A DNA stretch of 64,000 nucleotides, from the NCBI RefSeq assembly GCF_036169555.1, contig NZ_CP108032.1, positions 1,116,001 through 1,180,000 on the forward strand, given 5' to 3'. The translations under genes and the position numbers were made by a program. This DNA is from Streptomyces sp. NBC_00306 (GTDB lineage Bacteria; Actinomycetota; Actinomycetes; Streptomycetales; Streptomycetaceae). Shown here in pieces: positions 35,540 through 44,165 of the stretch; position 1 is the first letter of the stretch, and every line of letters starts with the position of its first letter. A model generated the notes under the pieces. That model made no database searches. It saw only the letters and a list, made by a program, of their open reading frames with translations, and was not told the origin of the DNA.

Positions 35540-36211
35540 TCAGCCCGCCTCCGACGCCGTCCGCTCCCGCCCGGTGCGGCGAGGGCGTTTCCAGCAGGCC
35601 AGCACCTCGTCGGTGGTGGCGATCGTGGCGACGAGCGCGAGCGTGTGGCGGATCATCGCGGGGGTGTAGTCGGCGGGCACCCCCGCGACGGCGTCCCGGG
35701 CCACGACGGCCGTGTAGCCCAGATTCACCGCGTCGAACACGGCGTTGGGCACGGCGATGTTCGCCGAGACGCCGACGACGATGACGGTGCGGCAGCCGAG
35801 ATTGCGCAGCAGCGCGTCCACGTCCGTACCGGCGATGGGCGACAGACCGTGCAGCCGGCGTACGACGAGGTCCTCGTCCGCGACCTCGATCGGCGGGGCG
35901 ATGCGCACCGCCGATGTGCCTGAGTGCTGCTGGACGGGCAGCCGCCCGGCCGCCCGGAAGAGGCGGGCGTTGTGGTTGGCGCCGCGGCCGTCGGGACGGC
36001 GCTCCGCCACCGCGTGCAGCACCTGGACGCCCGCCTCGTGCGCTCCGGCGACGAGCCGGGCGACCTGGTGGAGTACGCCCGACGACCGTGCCTGCGCGGC
36101 GAGTTCGGGCAGGGCGCTGTGGTCGCCGACCACCCCCTGCTGGCATTCGACGGTGAGCAGCGCCGTGGTCACCGGATCGAGCTGTTCCGCGAGCTGGTCG
36201 GCACTCGGCAC
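35540..36211 (-). CDS. Isochorismatase-fold protein with altered catalytic residues
   Basis: The product is a 223-residue isochorismatase/cysteine-hydrolase fold protein. The first strand reads LLTVECQQGVVG with Glu22 where the catalytic Asp is expected. The Lys position reads VVRRLHGLSP, with Arg. The nucleophile position reads GVSANIAVPNAV, with Ala153 instead of Cys. Canonical isochorismatases (EntB, PhzD) also lack the Cys but keep Asp and Lys. So catalysis is doubtful or of a different type. The GTG at 36211 is chosen for its strong GAGGGGGAG site; ATGs at 36253 and 36286 have none. Substrate unknown. Confidence 0.82.
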   Translation of the reverse strand: MPSADQLAEQLDPVTTALLTVECQQGVVGDHSALPELAAQARSSGVLHQVARLVAGAHEAGVQVLHAVAERRPDGRGANHNARLFRAAGRLPVQQHSGTSAVRIAPPIEVADEDLVVRRLHGLSPIAGTDVDALLRNLGCRTVIVVGVSANIAVPNAVFDAVNLGYTAVVARDAVAGVPADYTPAMIRHTLALVATIATTDEVLACWKRPRRTGRERTASEAG

Positions 36212-36349
36212 GGCTCCCCCTCGGGTGTCGCGGTCCGACCGACCGGGTGTCATGGGCCGGACCGGGCGCGTGACAGTAGCCTCCATTGCGCACAGAGGGA
36301 AGAGCCCTCATGATTTCTGACACGCCGTCAGCTACAGGAGGGGGCCGCC

Positions 36350-36817
36350 ATGGCCGTCGAACAGCGCCGGGGCCGCCGGATCATGATGAGCCCCGGTGAA
36401 CTGGACGCGTTCTTGACGGAGCAGCGCACCTGTCGCGTGGCCACCGTCTCGGCCGACGGCCGCCCGCACGTCAGCGCGCTGTGGTTCGCCTGGGACGGCA
36501 CATCGCTGTGGCTGTACTCCCTGACCCGCAGCCGGCGTTGGGCCGATCTGCGCCGCGATCCCCGGCTCGCCGTCGTGGTCGACGAGGGCGAGGACTACGG
36601 CGAACTGCGAGGCGTGGAACTCTCCGGCAGCGCGGTGTTCGTCGGCGAGGCCCCGCGGACGGGCGAGCCCTGCCCCGAACTGGACGTTCCCGAAGCTCTG
36701 TTCGCGCGGAAGAACTTCGGGCTCGACGAGATGCCCCACGACGGCAGGCACGCCTGGCTACGGCTCACGCCCGACGCCGTCGCGTCCTGGGACTTCAGGA
36801 AGATGTCCGCTCTCTGA
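36350..36817 (+). CDS. PPOX-class FMN/F420-binding split-barrel protein
   Basis: The product is a 155-residue split-barrel flavin-binding protein of the pyridoxamine 5'-phosphate oxidase-like family: FLTEQRTCRVATVSADGRPHVSALWFAW opens the barrel (residues 21-48), then RSRRWADLRRDPRLAVVVDEG. In actinomycetes many such proteins use F420; the cofactor here is not certain. ATG 36350 is preceded by AGGAGGGGG. TAGCCT near 36276 is a possible -10 element. Confidence 0.82.
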   Translation: MAVEQRRGRRIMMSPGELDAFLTEQRTCRVATVSADGRPHVSALWFAWDGTSLWLYSLTRSRRWADLRRDPRLAVVVDEGEDYGELRGVELSGSAVFVGEAPRTGEPCPELDVPEALFARKNFGLDEMPHDGRHAWLRLTPDAVASWDFRKMSAL

Positions 36818-36880
36818 CGCTACGGCGTGCCGAGGCTTCGGCGAGGAGGCAGTGACGAGGGGCCGGTTTCGGGGGCGGTG

Positions 36881-37783
36881 TCAGCGCTCCGACCCGGCCG
36901 CGGCCCGCAAGGCCGTCACCGCCGCCCTGATCGAGGGACGGCGGTCCGCGTCCGTGCGCCAGACCGCGTACACATGGCGCTGCATCTGCTGCCGTACGGG
37001 AACGAGCGCGACACCGTCCGGCACCGGGCCCCGGCCGAGCCGGGGCGTGACGCACACGCCGAGCCCCGCGGCGATCAGCGCGAGCTGGGTGTGGTGCTCC
37101 CCCGCACGATGTGAGATCCGCGGTTCGATGCCGTGCGAGCGCAGGGTGAAGACCAGCCACTCGTGGCAGAACTCGCCCGCCGGCCAGGAGACCCACTCGT
37201 CCTCGGCGAACTCCGCGAGGTCGACCTCGCTGCGGCCGGCGAGCGCGTGGTCAGCGGGCATCGCCACGTCGGGCGCGTCGTCGAGAAGATGGGCCTGGGC
37301 GAGACCGCCGGGCACGGGCAGTCGCTTGTTGCTCCAGTCGAGAACCACCGCGAGGTCGAGATCTCCCCTGATGACATGCCGAATGGCCTGATCCGGCTCC
37401 ATCTCGCGTGACTGGACGCCCAGTTCGGGATGCTGCCGGCGCAGTGTGAAGATCGCCGCGGGGAACAGTCCGCGGGCCGCCGTCGGGAAGGCGCCGATCC
37501 GGACCTCGCCGACCACCTGCCCGCGCCGCGCCTCGATGTCGGACTGGGCGAGCGCGACCTGGGAGAGGATGCGCGCGGCATGGTCGGCGAGCAGTTGGCC
37601 GGCGTCGGTGAGCCGGACGCCCCGCCCGTTCTTCGCCAGCAGCTGCTGGCCCACCTCCCGCTCCAGCTTGGCCATCTGCTGGGAGACCGCGGAGGTTGTG
37701 ACGTGCAGTCCGTCGGCCGCGCCGCTGACCGAGCCGTGGCGGGCCAGCGCGTCCAGGGTCCGCAGGCGCTCCAGATTCAACAT
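36881..37783 (-). CDS. LysR family transcriptional regulator
   Basis: The product is a 300-residue LysR protein. The N-terminal winged HTH is LNLERLRTLDALARHGSVSG followed by AADGLHVTTSAVSQQMAKLE, and a LysR substrate-binding domain follows. It is divergent from an EamA exporter, the usual arrangement for a regulator and its exporter target. ATG 37783 is preferred over an upstream ATG at 37813 because a TAGCAT hexamer ends 7 bases before it. Confidence 0.9.
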   Translation of the reverse strand: MLNLERLRTLDALARHGSVSGAADGLHVTTSAVSQQMAKLEREVGQQLLAKNGRGVRLTDAGQLLADHAARILSQVALAQSDIEARRGQVVGEVRIGAFPTAARGLFPAAIFTLRRQHPELGVQSREMEPDQAIRHVIRGDLDLAVVLDWSNKRLPVPGGLAQAHLLDDAPDVAMPADHALAGRSEVDLAEFAEDEWVSWPAGEFCHEWLVFTLRSHGIEPRISHRAGEHHTQLALIAAGLGVCVTPRLGRGPVPDGVALVPVRQQMQRHVYAVWRTDADRRPSIRAAVTALRAAAGSER

Positions 37784-37796
37784 GTAAGCAATGCTA
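37784..37796 (-). promoter_or_regulatory. Leaderless -10 element for LysR gene
   Basis: TAGCAT at 37791-37796 (minus strand) is followed by a 7-base spacer and ATG 37783. No ribosome site. Confidence 0.55.
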
Positions 37797-37808
37797 AGCG
37801 AATGCCAC

Positions 37809-37826
37809 AACAAATTCTCGCTTGTT
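37809..37826. promoter_or_regulatory. Inverted repeat in LysR/EamA intergenic region
   Basis: The arms AACAA (37809-37813) and TTGTT (37822-37826) are separated by 8 bases. The interval is AT-richer than its surroundings and also contains TAAGC/AATGC repeats. This is a candidate LysR binding site. Confidence 0.4.
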
Positions 37827-37857
37827 CTAAGAGGTTGTGGGGACGAAGCTGGCTGTC

Positions 37858-38994
37858 ATGACCGCCGCCACTCCCTCCCGGACCTCCTCGGCCCCCCGCC
37901 GCGCCCCGGCCGCCCCCGGCCGCCCCCGGCTCGACTGGCGTATCCGCTTCGCCGCACTCTCCGCCGTCTGGGGTTTCAGCTTTCTGCTGATCAAGGTCGG
38001 CACGGAGGCGTACGCACCGTTCCAGGTGACCCTGGGCAGGCTCTTCTTCGGCACCGCGGTCCTTGCCGTGGCGATGTCGGTGCGCCGGGAGCGGATGCCT
38101 CGTTCGCTGCGGACCTGGGGCCATCTGACGGTGGCCGCCTTCCTGCTCAACGCCCTGCCCTTCTCCCTCTTCGCCTACTCCGAGCTCACGATCCCCTCGA
38201 CCCTGGCAGGCATCTGCAACGCCACCTCGCCGCTGTGGGGGATGGTCCTGTCCGTGGTCGCCCTCTCCGAGGACCGTCCGACCCGGCGCAGGGTGGCCGG
38301 GCTCGGCATCGGCTTCCTCGGTGTCCTGACCGTGCTCGGGGCGTGGCAGGGCTTCTCGGGCCTCGACGTCGGCGGTACGGCGATGGCGCTGCTCGCATCG
38401 CTGAGCTACCCGGTCGGCTGGATCTATGTGCGCCGCACCCTGGCGGGCAGCAGCCACTCCAACCTCTCCCTGATGGGCGCGCAGTTGCTTCTGGCGACGG
38501 TCCAACTCGCCGTGGTCACACCGCTGTTCACCGCGATGCCGACGTCGTTCCCGGTCGTCCCGCTGCTGGCCGTGGTCGCGCTCGGCGCACTCGGCACCGG
38601 GTTCGCCCTGCTGGTGCAGTACGGCCTGGTCCATGAGGTCGGTCCGACGACGGCCCAGATGGTCACCTACTTCATTCCGGTGATCGCCACCGCGGCGGGC
38701 GTCCTCGTACTCGGCGAGCAGCTGAGCTGGAACACTCCGGTGGGCGCCCTGATCGTGCTGGCCGGCGCGGCACTCACGCAGAGCCGGGCGAGGCCGAGGA
38801 CGGCGGCGATCGCCCCCGGACCGACGACGGAGGGGGCCGCGGCCGAACCGGGGTTTGCCGGCGCACCAGTCACGGCTGCCACCACACCGGTCGCGACACC
38901 GGTCGCGACACCGGTCGCGACACCGGCCGGGGACGCGTCCGTGCGCCCGCCCGACGCCCCCTCCGCCGCCAGGGCGCCCGCACCTCAGCCGTAG
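37858..38994 (+). CDS. EamA/DMT family transporter
   Basis: The product is a 378-residue membrane protein of the drug/metabolite transporter superfamily. It has ten hydrophobic segments in two EamA repeats, the second ending LVQYGLVHEVGPTTAQMVTYFIPVIA. The cytoplasmic tail is long and Pro/Ala/Thr-rich, with a 12-base tandem repeat near 38884-38930 encoding (TPVA)n. Probably a small-molecule exporter controlled by the divergent LysR. ATG 37858 is likeliest; GTG 37837 is an alternative. The last 10 bases overlap the convergent MocR gene. Confidence 0.85.
   Translation: MTAATPSRTSSAPRRAPAAPGRPRLDWRIRFAALSAVWGFSFLLIKVGTEAYAPFQVTLGRLFFGTAVLAVAMSVRRERMPRSLRTWGHLTVAAFLLNALPFSLFAYSELTIPSTLAGICNATSPLWGMVLSVVALSEDRPTRRRVAGLGIGFLGVLTVLGAWQGFSGLDVGGTAMALLASLSYPVGWIYVRRTLAGSSHSNLSLMGAQLLLATVQLAVVTPLFTAMPTSFPVVPLLAVVALGALGTGFALLVQYGLVHEVGPTTAQMVTYFIPVIATAAGVLVLGEQLSWNTPVGALIVLAGAALTQSRARPRTAAIAPGPTTEGAAAEPGFAGAPVTAATTPVATPVATPVATPAGDASVRPPDAPSAARAPAPQP
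38884..38930 (+). repeat. 12-bp tandem repeat encoding TPVA units
   Basis: A 12-base unit (ACACCGGTCGCG) is repeated about 3.5 times within the coding region of the EamA transporter tail. Length polymorphism between strains is likely. Confidence 0.75.
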
Positions 38995-40325
38995 CTGCGC
39001 GCGGGAGCCGGTCCGACCGTCGCCGCCAGTACCTCGGCCACCGCCTCGATCTCGTCCGGATCGAGGTCCGAGACGGTGATCCGTACCGCGGGCGGCGACG
39101 ACATCCGGAACCGCGCGCCCGGCGCGACCGCCCACCCCGCGTGCAGCAGTCGCGCCACCGCGCCCGTCTCGTCGCCGACCGGCACCCAGACGTTCATGCC
39201 GCTGCGGCCGTAGGCCTCGACACCGTGCCGCGCCAGCGCCCGTACGAGGGCGTCGCGCCGCTTCCCGTAGGACCGCGCCACCGCCGGTACGTCGACCGCG
39301 TCCGAGGTCCACAGATGGACCACCGCGCGCTGAAGGAGCCTGCTCACCCAGCCGGGCCCCAGGCCCAGCCGTCCCGAGACGCGGTCGACGGTGACGCTGT
39401 CGCCGGTCAGTGTCGCGACCCGCAGATCCGGGCCGTACGCCTTGGCCACGGAGCGCACGAACGCCCAGTGGTCCGTGACACCGGCGAGGGGATGCAGCGG
39501 CAGATCGACGATGGCGTGGCCGTGGTCGTCCTCGATGAGCAGGGTCCGGGGAAACCGGGCCAGGACGGCCCGCAGTTCGGCGGCGCGGGCCGCGCCGAGC
39601 GCGGCGCCCGTCGGGTTCTGGGCGCGGTCGGTGACGACGAGCGCCCTCGCCCCGGCCTCCAGTGCCCGCTCCACCTCGGCGGTGAGCGGACCGTCGTCAT
39701 CGAGGGCCACGGGTACGGGCTTCAGCCCCAGCGCCGTCACCAGGTCCAGCAGGCTTCCCCAGCCGGGGTCCTCGACGGCGACGGCGTCACCGGGTCGCAG
39801 ATGGGCGGCGAGCACCCGCTCGATGGCGTCGAGCGCCCCGGAGGTGACGGCGACCGGGCCGTCCGGCACCCCGTCGGCGTCCAGTCCGGCACGGACGAGC
39901 CGCCCGAACTCGGCGTCCACGGGCTCCAGTCCGTAGAGCCCCGGCTCGCGTTCGTTGCGGGCGGCGGCCGCGGCGAGAGCCTCACGCAGGGGCGGCAGCA
40001 GGGAGGGGTCCGGGTTCCCCTTGCTGACATCGCGCACGCCGGGAGGCGCGTCGACCCGGATGGATCCGCGCGAGGTGCTCGCCGGGCGGGGACGCACCCG
40101 GCTCCCCCGGCGGCCCGCCGTCTCGATGACCCCGCGCTCGCGCAGGGTCCGGTAGGCGGCGGCGACGGTATTCGGGTTCACCTCAAGACGGGCCGCCAAC
40201 TCCCTCATGGGAGGCAGCAGTTGCCCCGGCTCCAGCCCTCCCGCACCGACCGCGCGCTCGACACTGGCGGCAATCTCCGATGCGCGCCGACCTTCGATCC
40301 GATACTCTCCTAGCACAAACGACAT
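38985..40325 (-). CDS. MocR/PdxR-type regulator (GntR-aminotransferase fusion)
   Basis: The product has 446 residues. The N-terminal winged-helix GntR domain (LPPMRELAARLEVNPNTVAA near residues 37-56) is fused to a class I/II aminotransferase domain. The PLP Lys is in SVAKAYGPDLR. MocR proteins bind PLP and regulate vitamin B6 or amino-acid genes; PdxR is the best known. It is divergent from a PPOX split-barrel gene over a palindrome, a typical MocR layout. Unlike leadered genes it has no ribosome site before ATG 40325, so the leader may be very short. Confidence 0.9.
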   Translation of the reverse strand: MSFVLGEYRIEGRRASEIAASVERAVGAGGLEPGQLLPPMRELAARLEVNPNTVAAAYRTLRERGVIETAGRRGSRVRPRPASTSRGSIRVDAPPGVRDVSKGNPDPSLLPPLREALAAAAARNEREPGLYGLEPVDAEFGRLVRAGLDADGVPDGPVAVTSGALDAIERVLAAHLRPGDAVAVEDPGWGSLLDLVTALGLKPVPVALDDDGPLTAEVERALEAGARALVVTDRAQNPTGAALGAARAAELRAVLARFPRTLLIEDDHGHAIVDLPLHPLAGVTDHWAFVRSVAKAYGPDLRVATLTGDSVTVDRVSGRLGLGPGWVSRLLQRAVVHLWTSDAVDVPAVARSYGKRRDALVRALARHGVEAYGRSGMNVWVPVGDETGAVARLLHAGWAVAPGARFRMSSPPAVRITVSDLDPDEIEAVAEVLAATVGPAPARSYG

Positions 40326-40327
40326 TA

Positions 40328-40339
40328 TGCACTAGTGCA
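40328..40339. promoter_or_regulatory. 12-bp palindrome between MocR and PPOX genes
   Basis: TGCACTAGTGCA at 40328-40339 is a perfect palindrome that ends 12 bases before the PPOX start and 3 bases from the MocR start. A related half site (GCACAA near 40311-40316) lies on the other side. Candidate MocR operator. Confidence 0.6.
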
Positions 40340-40351
40340 ATGGAGATCGCA

Positions 40352-41008
40352 ATGCCGGACGTCTACGAAGCGACGGAACGCACCGTCCCCACCCGTGCGC
40401 GGGAACGCGCCTCGTACGACCGCGAGCTGGTTCACTCCATACTCGACGAGGCCTACCTCTGCCATCTCGGCTTCGTCCGGGACGGCGCGCCCGTCGTGCT
40501 GCCGACACTCTTCGCCCGCGTCGAAGACCATGTGTACGTCCACGGCTCGACGGGGTCGCGCCCGCTGCGCATGGCGGGAGCACCCGACCCCGGCCTGCCG
40601 GTCTGTCTGACGGTCACCCATGTCGACGGGCTGGTCCTCGCCCGCTCCGCGTTCCACCACTCGATCAACTACCGCTCGGTCGTGATCCACGCGACGGCCC
40701 ATCCGGTGACCGACCCGGCCGAGAAGCGTGCCGCCCTCGACGCCCTGGTCGACCAGGTCGTGCCGGGCCGCGCCGAGGACTCCCGGCCCGCCAGCCCGAA
40801 GGAGCTGGCGGCGACGGCGGTCCTGCGACTGGACCTGACGGAGGTCTCCGCGAAGGTGCGCACCGGCGGCCCGAACGACGAGCCGGAGGACGCGGATCTC
40901 CCGCACTGGACGGGAGTCCTCCCGCTGCGCACGTCGTACGGGCCCGCGATCCCCGCGGAGGACCTGGACGCGTCGATCGCGCTCCCGGAGTACATCGCCT
41001 CGCGCTGA
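40352..41008 (+). CDS. PPOX split-barrel flavoprotein (pyridoxamine oxidase-like, Pyridox_ox_2)
   Basis: The product is a 218-residue FMN-binding split-barrel protein. Motifs such as ILDEAYLCHLGFVRDGAPVV, RVEDHVYVHGSTGSRPLRM and the later HSINYRSVVIHA match the NimA/pyridoxamine-oxidase-like group. ATG 40352 has GGAGA 7 bases upstream. It is divergent from MocR, which binds PLP, so a role in vitamin B6 metabolism is a fair inference but not proven. Confidence 0.85.
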   Translation: MPDVYEATERTVPTRARERASYDRELVHSILDEAYLCHLGFVRDGAPVVLPTLFARVEDHVYVHGSTGSRPLRMAGAPDPGLPVCLTVTHVDGLVLARSAFHHSINYRSVVIHATAHPVTDPAEKRAALDALVDQVVPGRAEDSRPASPKELAATAVLRLDLTEVSAKVRTGGPNDEPEDADLPHWTGVLPLRTSYGPAIPAEDLDASIALPEYIASR

Positions 41009-41025
41009 GGCGCGCATCCGGGCCC

Positions 41026-41079
41026 GGGCAGGCGCGGCGCAGTACCGGACGCGGGCAGGCGCGGCGCCGTGCCGGACGC
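41026..41079. repeat. 27-bp tandem direct repeat
   Basis: Two 27-base copies lie at 41026-41052 and 41053-41079 with two mismatches, just behind the PPOX stop. A third copy begins (GGGCAGG) and is cut off by the terminator. Confidence 0.7.
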
Positions 41080-41087
41080 GGGCAGGG

Positions 41088-41118
41088 GGCCGGGCCGTAC
41101 GCGACCCCCGGCCCGGCC
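41088..41118. terminator. Bidirectional terminator between PPOX and EamA genes
   Basis: The inverted repeat has arms 41088-41096 (GGCCGGGCC) and 41110-41118 with a 13-base loop, flanked by G4/C4 that extends the stem. It lies between convergent stops at 41008 and 41129. Confidence 0.6.
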
Positions 41119-41128
41119 ACCCGCGACG

Positions 41129-42136
41129 TCAGCCCGTCGGCCTCGCCGGCCGTGTCTCGGCGACGGCCAGTCCCGCCACCGCCGCGAGCAGGAGCAGCGT
41201 GCCCACCACGGTCGCCGCCGTGAGATGTTCGCCGAGCAGCGTCACCGCGATCAGCGCCGCGCTCACCGGCTCCAGCAGCATGATCACCGACACGGTGGCC
41301 GCCCGTACGACCGCGGCTCCCGCGAAGTAGAGCGCGTACGCGAGCGCGGTCGGTACGGCGGCAACGTACGCCAGCAGCCACACGACGTGCCCCAGTTCGT
41401 CGGTGTGCGGCAGCAGGCCCTCGGCGAGGGCCATCGGCAGCAGTCCCACCGCTCCGATGCCGAACGCCCATGCCGTCGTGGCCATCGAGTCGCCGCTGCC
41501 GTCCCGGCCCAGCCATCGGGTCAGGAGCGTGATCGCCGCGTAGCCCGCCGCCGACAGCAGGGCGAGCGCGACGCCGGCCGGCCGCACCGTGCCGCCCCCA
41601 CCGCCCAGGACGAGGACCGCCAGTCCGGCGAGCGCGCCGGTGACGGCGACGACACCGCCCCGGCCGAGGCGCTCGCCCATGGTCAGCCGCGCACCCACCG
41701 CGATGAGGACAGGTCCCGCGCCGAGGGTGACGACCGTGCCGACGGCCAGGCCGGTCGACTGCACGGCTGCGAAGTACGCGCTCTGGAAGACGGTGAGTCC
41801 GATCCCCGTACCGAGGATCCGCACCAGCCGGCGCCGCCGCGGCTCGGCGGCGGCATGCGCGGCACGGGCGGCACGGCCCACCGAGCCCCGCCGGGCGCGC
41901 AGCGCGAGCGCACCCAGCAGCAGGACGAGTCCCCCGGCGCAGCGCCAGAAGGAGAGCGAGAGAGGACCGAGGTCACTCAGCCGGAAGACCAGCGAGGCGG
42001 CCGCCCCGGCGGTCCCCCAGGCGACTCCGGCGAAGACGAGATAGAGGAGGCTGCGCCCCACGGGCAGCGGGATCTGCACCGGAACGGCGGCTTGCGCGGA
42101 CACGCCGACGGCGGACGTGGAGGAAAGATTCGGCAC
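41129..42136 (-). CDS. EamA/DMT family transporter
   Basis: The product is a 335-residue membrane protein with ten predicted helices and two EamA repeats. The second repeat has [22 protein letters not shown], the usual E-P-...-GE motif of the family. Probably an exporter of amino acids or metabolites. The short polar start includes a Ser/Val-rich tract before the first helix. Second of three EamA genes in 5.5 kb. Confidence 0.87.
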   Translation of the reverse strand: MPNLSSTSAVGVSAQAAVPVQIPLPVGRSLLYLVFAGVAWGTAGAAASLVFRLSDLGPLSLSFWRCAGGLVLLLGALALRARRGSVGRAARAAHAAAEPRRRRLVRILGTGIGLTVFQSAYFAAVQSTGLAVGTVVTLGAGPVLIAVGARLTMGERLGRGGVVAVTGALAGLAVLVLGGGGGTVRPAGVALALLSAAGYAAITLLTRWLGRDGSGDSMATTAWAFGIGAVGLLPMALAEGLLPHTDELGHVVWLLAYVAAVPTALAYALYFAGAAVVRAATVSVIMLLEPVSAALIAVTLLGEHLTAATVVGTLLLLAAVAGLAVAETRPARPTG

Positions 42137-42297
42137 GTGACTTCTCCGTGTGAAGAACGGGATGGTGGTCGCTCGGCTCCGTCACGCGGGCAGCGACGAA
42201 CCGCTCGGGGACACCCCGAGCCCGGTCTTCGTCAACGGCTGGCCGCCCGCGTTATGCGGCAGGCGGCGGAAGGACGGTCAAGTGCATGATCGCCACC

Positions 42298-43311
42298 TTA
42301 CGTTCCGGCCCTCTCGACCGACAACCGCTCTTCCCCGCTGGCGCCCTCATCCGGCGCGACGGCGAGGACGGACCCCGAGGCCACCGGCCCGGACGGGGCC
42401 TTCGGCGCCTGGGACTGGGCGATGAACGCCCCGATCAGCACCACGGCACCGCCCACGATCTGCGGCGCCGACAGATGCTCCCGCAGGAGGACCCAGGCGA
42501 GCACGGTGGCGATGACCGCCTCCAGGCAGGCCACCACGCCCGCCACCTGCGGTGACAGCTTGCGCACCGAGACGACACCGGTGACGTACGCCAGGACGGT
42601 GGCGACGAGCACCACCCAGGCGAGCAGCAGCCCGGCGGGGACCGCGGTCCCGCCCATCGAGGCGCTGCCGCCGAGCAGCGAGAAGTCCATCGACCAGGGC
42701 TGGGCGATCACGGTCAGCACGGCGGTGCCGACGAGCAGTCCGTACGCGATGACTCCCAGCGGGTCGGCGGCGTTGTCGCCGTCGCCACCGTGGTCGGACA
42801 GGACGAAGTAGCCGACCTGGCAGCACGCGGCGCCGAGCGCCAGCAGCAGACCGAGCGCGTCGAAGGTCAGTCCCGACCAGACCTCGACGACACACGCCAG
42901 TCCGGCGACGGCGAGGACCACCCCGACGGCCGCGGCACGGGTGACGGGCCGGCGCTGCACGAAGCGGACCCAGCCGAGCACGAGGGCCGGCGCGAGATAT
43001 TCGATGAGCAGCGCGACACCGACGGGGATCCGGGAGATCGCGGCGAAGTAGCACGCCTGGACGCCCGCGACGGCGAGCAGCCCGAAGCCGAGGAGGAGGG
43101 CAGGTCGCCTGCGTACGAGATCACGGTGGCGCCAGGCCACCGGCAGCATGATCAACGCCGAGCCCGCCACCCGTAGCCACACCACGTGCAGCGGGTCGAG
43201 ACCCGCCTCGATCAGCGGCTTGGCCGCGACACCCGATCCACCGAACGCGAACGCCGAGCCCAGGGCGAGTCCCAGGCCGGCGTTCCTTCCCCAAGACGCC
43301 TGCATCGGCAC
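42298..43311 (-). CDS. EamA/DMT family transporter
   Basis: The product is a 337-residue DMT exporter with ten helices. LIEYLAPALVLGWVRF marks the first EamA repeat and VACLEAVIATVLAWVLLREHL the second. A short Pro/Ala/Gly-rich tail follows. Third of three EamA genes; sequence differs clearly from the other two, so they are not recent duplicates. An ATG at 43305 could also start it. Confidence 0.87.
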   Translation of the reverse strand: MPMQASWGRNAGLGLALGSAFAFGGSGVAAKPLIEAGLDPLHVVWLRVAGSALIMLPVAWRHRDLVRRRPALLLGFGLLAVAGVQACYFAAISRIPVGVALLIEYLAPALVLGWVRFVQRRPVTRAAAVGVVLAVAGLACVVEVWSGLTFDALGLLLALGAACCQVGYFVLSDHGGDGDNAADPLGVIAYGLLVGTAVLTVIAQPWSMDFSLLGGSASMGGTAVPAGLLLAWVVLVATVLAYVTGVVSVRKLSPQVAGVVACLEAVIATVLAWVLLREHLSAPQIVGGAVVLIGAFIAQSQAPKAPSGPVASGSVLAVAPDEGASGEERLSVERAGT

Positions 43312-43317
43312 ATCATG

Positions 43318-43926
43318 TCAGCGCTCGTCAGGACCGTCGACCCCGTTGCACATGTCGAGACGCGACCCCGATCCCACCGGCGGCCCGGCCTCGATCAGCC
43401 CGCCCAGTGCCGCCGCGTCCACCCCCGCCCTGGCGAGTACCTCCACGGCACGGCACTCCGCGTCGGCGGCGAGAGCGGCCAGGAGATCGACACCCCCGGC
43501 CCGGGCCTCGCCGCGCCGCTCGGCGCCCTCCAGCGCACTGTGTATCGCCGCGACGGCCGACGGCGAGTATCCGGAGGTGTCCACCTCCGGGGCGCGGACG
43601 ACGGGCACCGCGCCCGAGTCCTCCATGGAGCCCTGCCAGCGCAGCCCGTACCCGATGCTGCGCTGCACGAGATAGCCGAGCACCCTGGCCACCTGAGGCC
43701 CGGGCCCGAACGCGGCACGCACGTCGGCGTCGGTCTCCAGCAGGGAGTGCAGCAGATGCGCGGTGTCGATCTGCCGGTCCCCGTCACGCAGCGCCCGCCG
43801 GCGCGCACTCGCGAGCGCGGAGGCGAGTTCCGCGGTCAGTCGGGCGTCGTTCTCCGCGCGGGTGGCGGCGGGCTGCTGCGGCAGCCACGGGGTAGGGCTC
43901 TGCACATCTCCCACCTCATCAGCCAT
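43318..43926 (-). CDS. Orphan Clp N-terminal domain protein
   Basis: The product has 202 residues with two Clp_N-type helical repeats: DTAHLLHSLLETDADVRAAFG (about residues 53-73) and VDLLAALAADAECRAVEVL near residue 146. These repeats are the substrate/adaptor-binding N-domain of ClpA/ClpC. No AAA domain follows, so it is not a chaperone. In actinomycetes such orphan proteins (ClpC2-like) may act as decoys or adaptors for Clp substrates (inference). It lies 6 bases behind the EamA gene start on the same strand. Confidence 0.83.
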   Translation of the reverse strand: MADEVGDVQSPTPWLPQQPAATRAENDARLTAELASALASARRRALRDGDRQIDTAHLLHSLLETDADVRAAFGPGPQVARVLGYLVQRSIGYGLRWQGSMEDSGAVPVVRAPEVDTSGYSPSAVAAIHSALEGAERRGEARAGGVDLLAALAADAECRAVEVLARAGVDAAALGGLIEAGPPVGSGSRLDMCNGVDGPDER

Positions 43927-44165
43927 TGAGGGCCCAGGCGTCCCCGGAGGGACTCATTTGCGCATCCCACGGAGGTTGGGCACACCTGGACGGTTTCTCC
44001 TCCTTGCGGATGAGATCGAGACAGTTCTTCCCGACTGCCGCGCGCCGCCTTGCCCGTCGCGGGAGCCACCCCGTCACGCATTTCTGACTGTTCATCAGTA
44101 TTGAATGTTCGCGGCACTGCGACTACGTTCCGCGACACCGTGACCCGATACGAAGGGGTGGTCGT

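Noticed and set aside
35540..36286. Start of isochorismatase-fold gene at 36286 or 36253
   Set aside because: Neither has a ribosome site; GTG 36211 has GAGGGGGAG just upstream.
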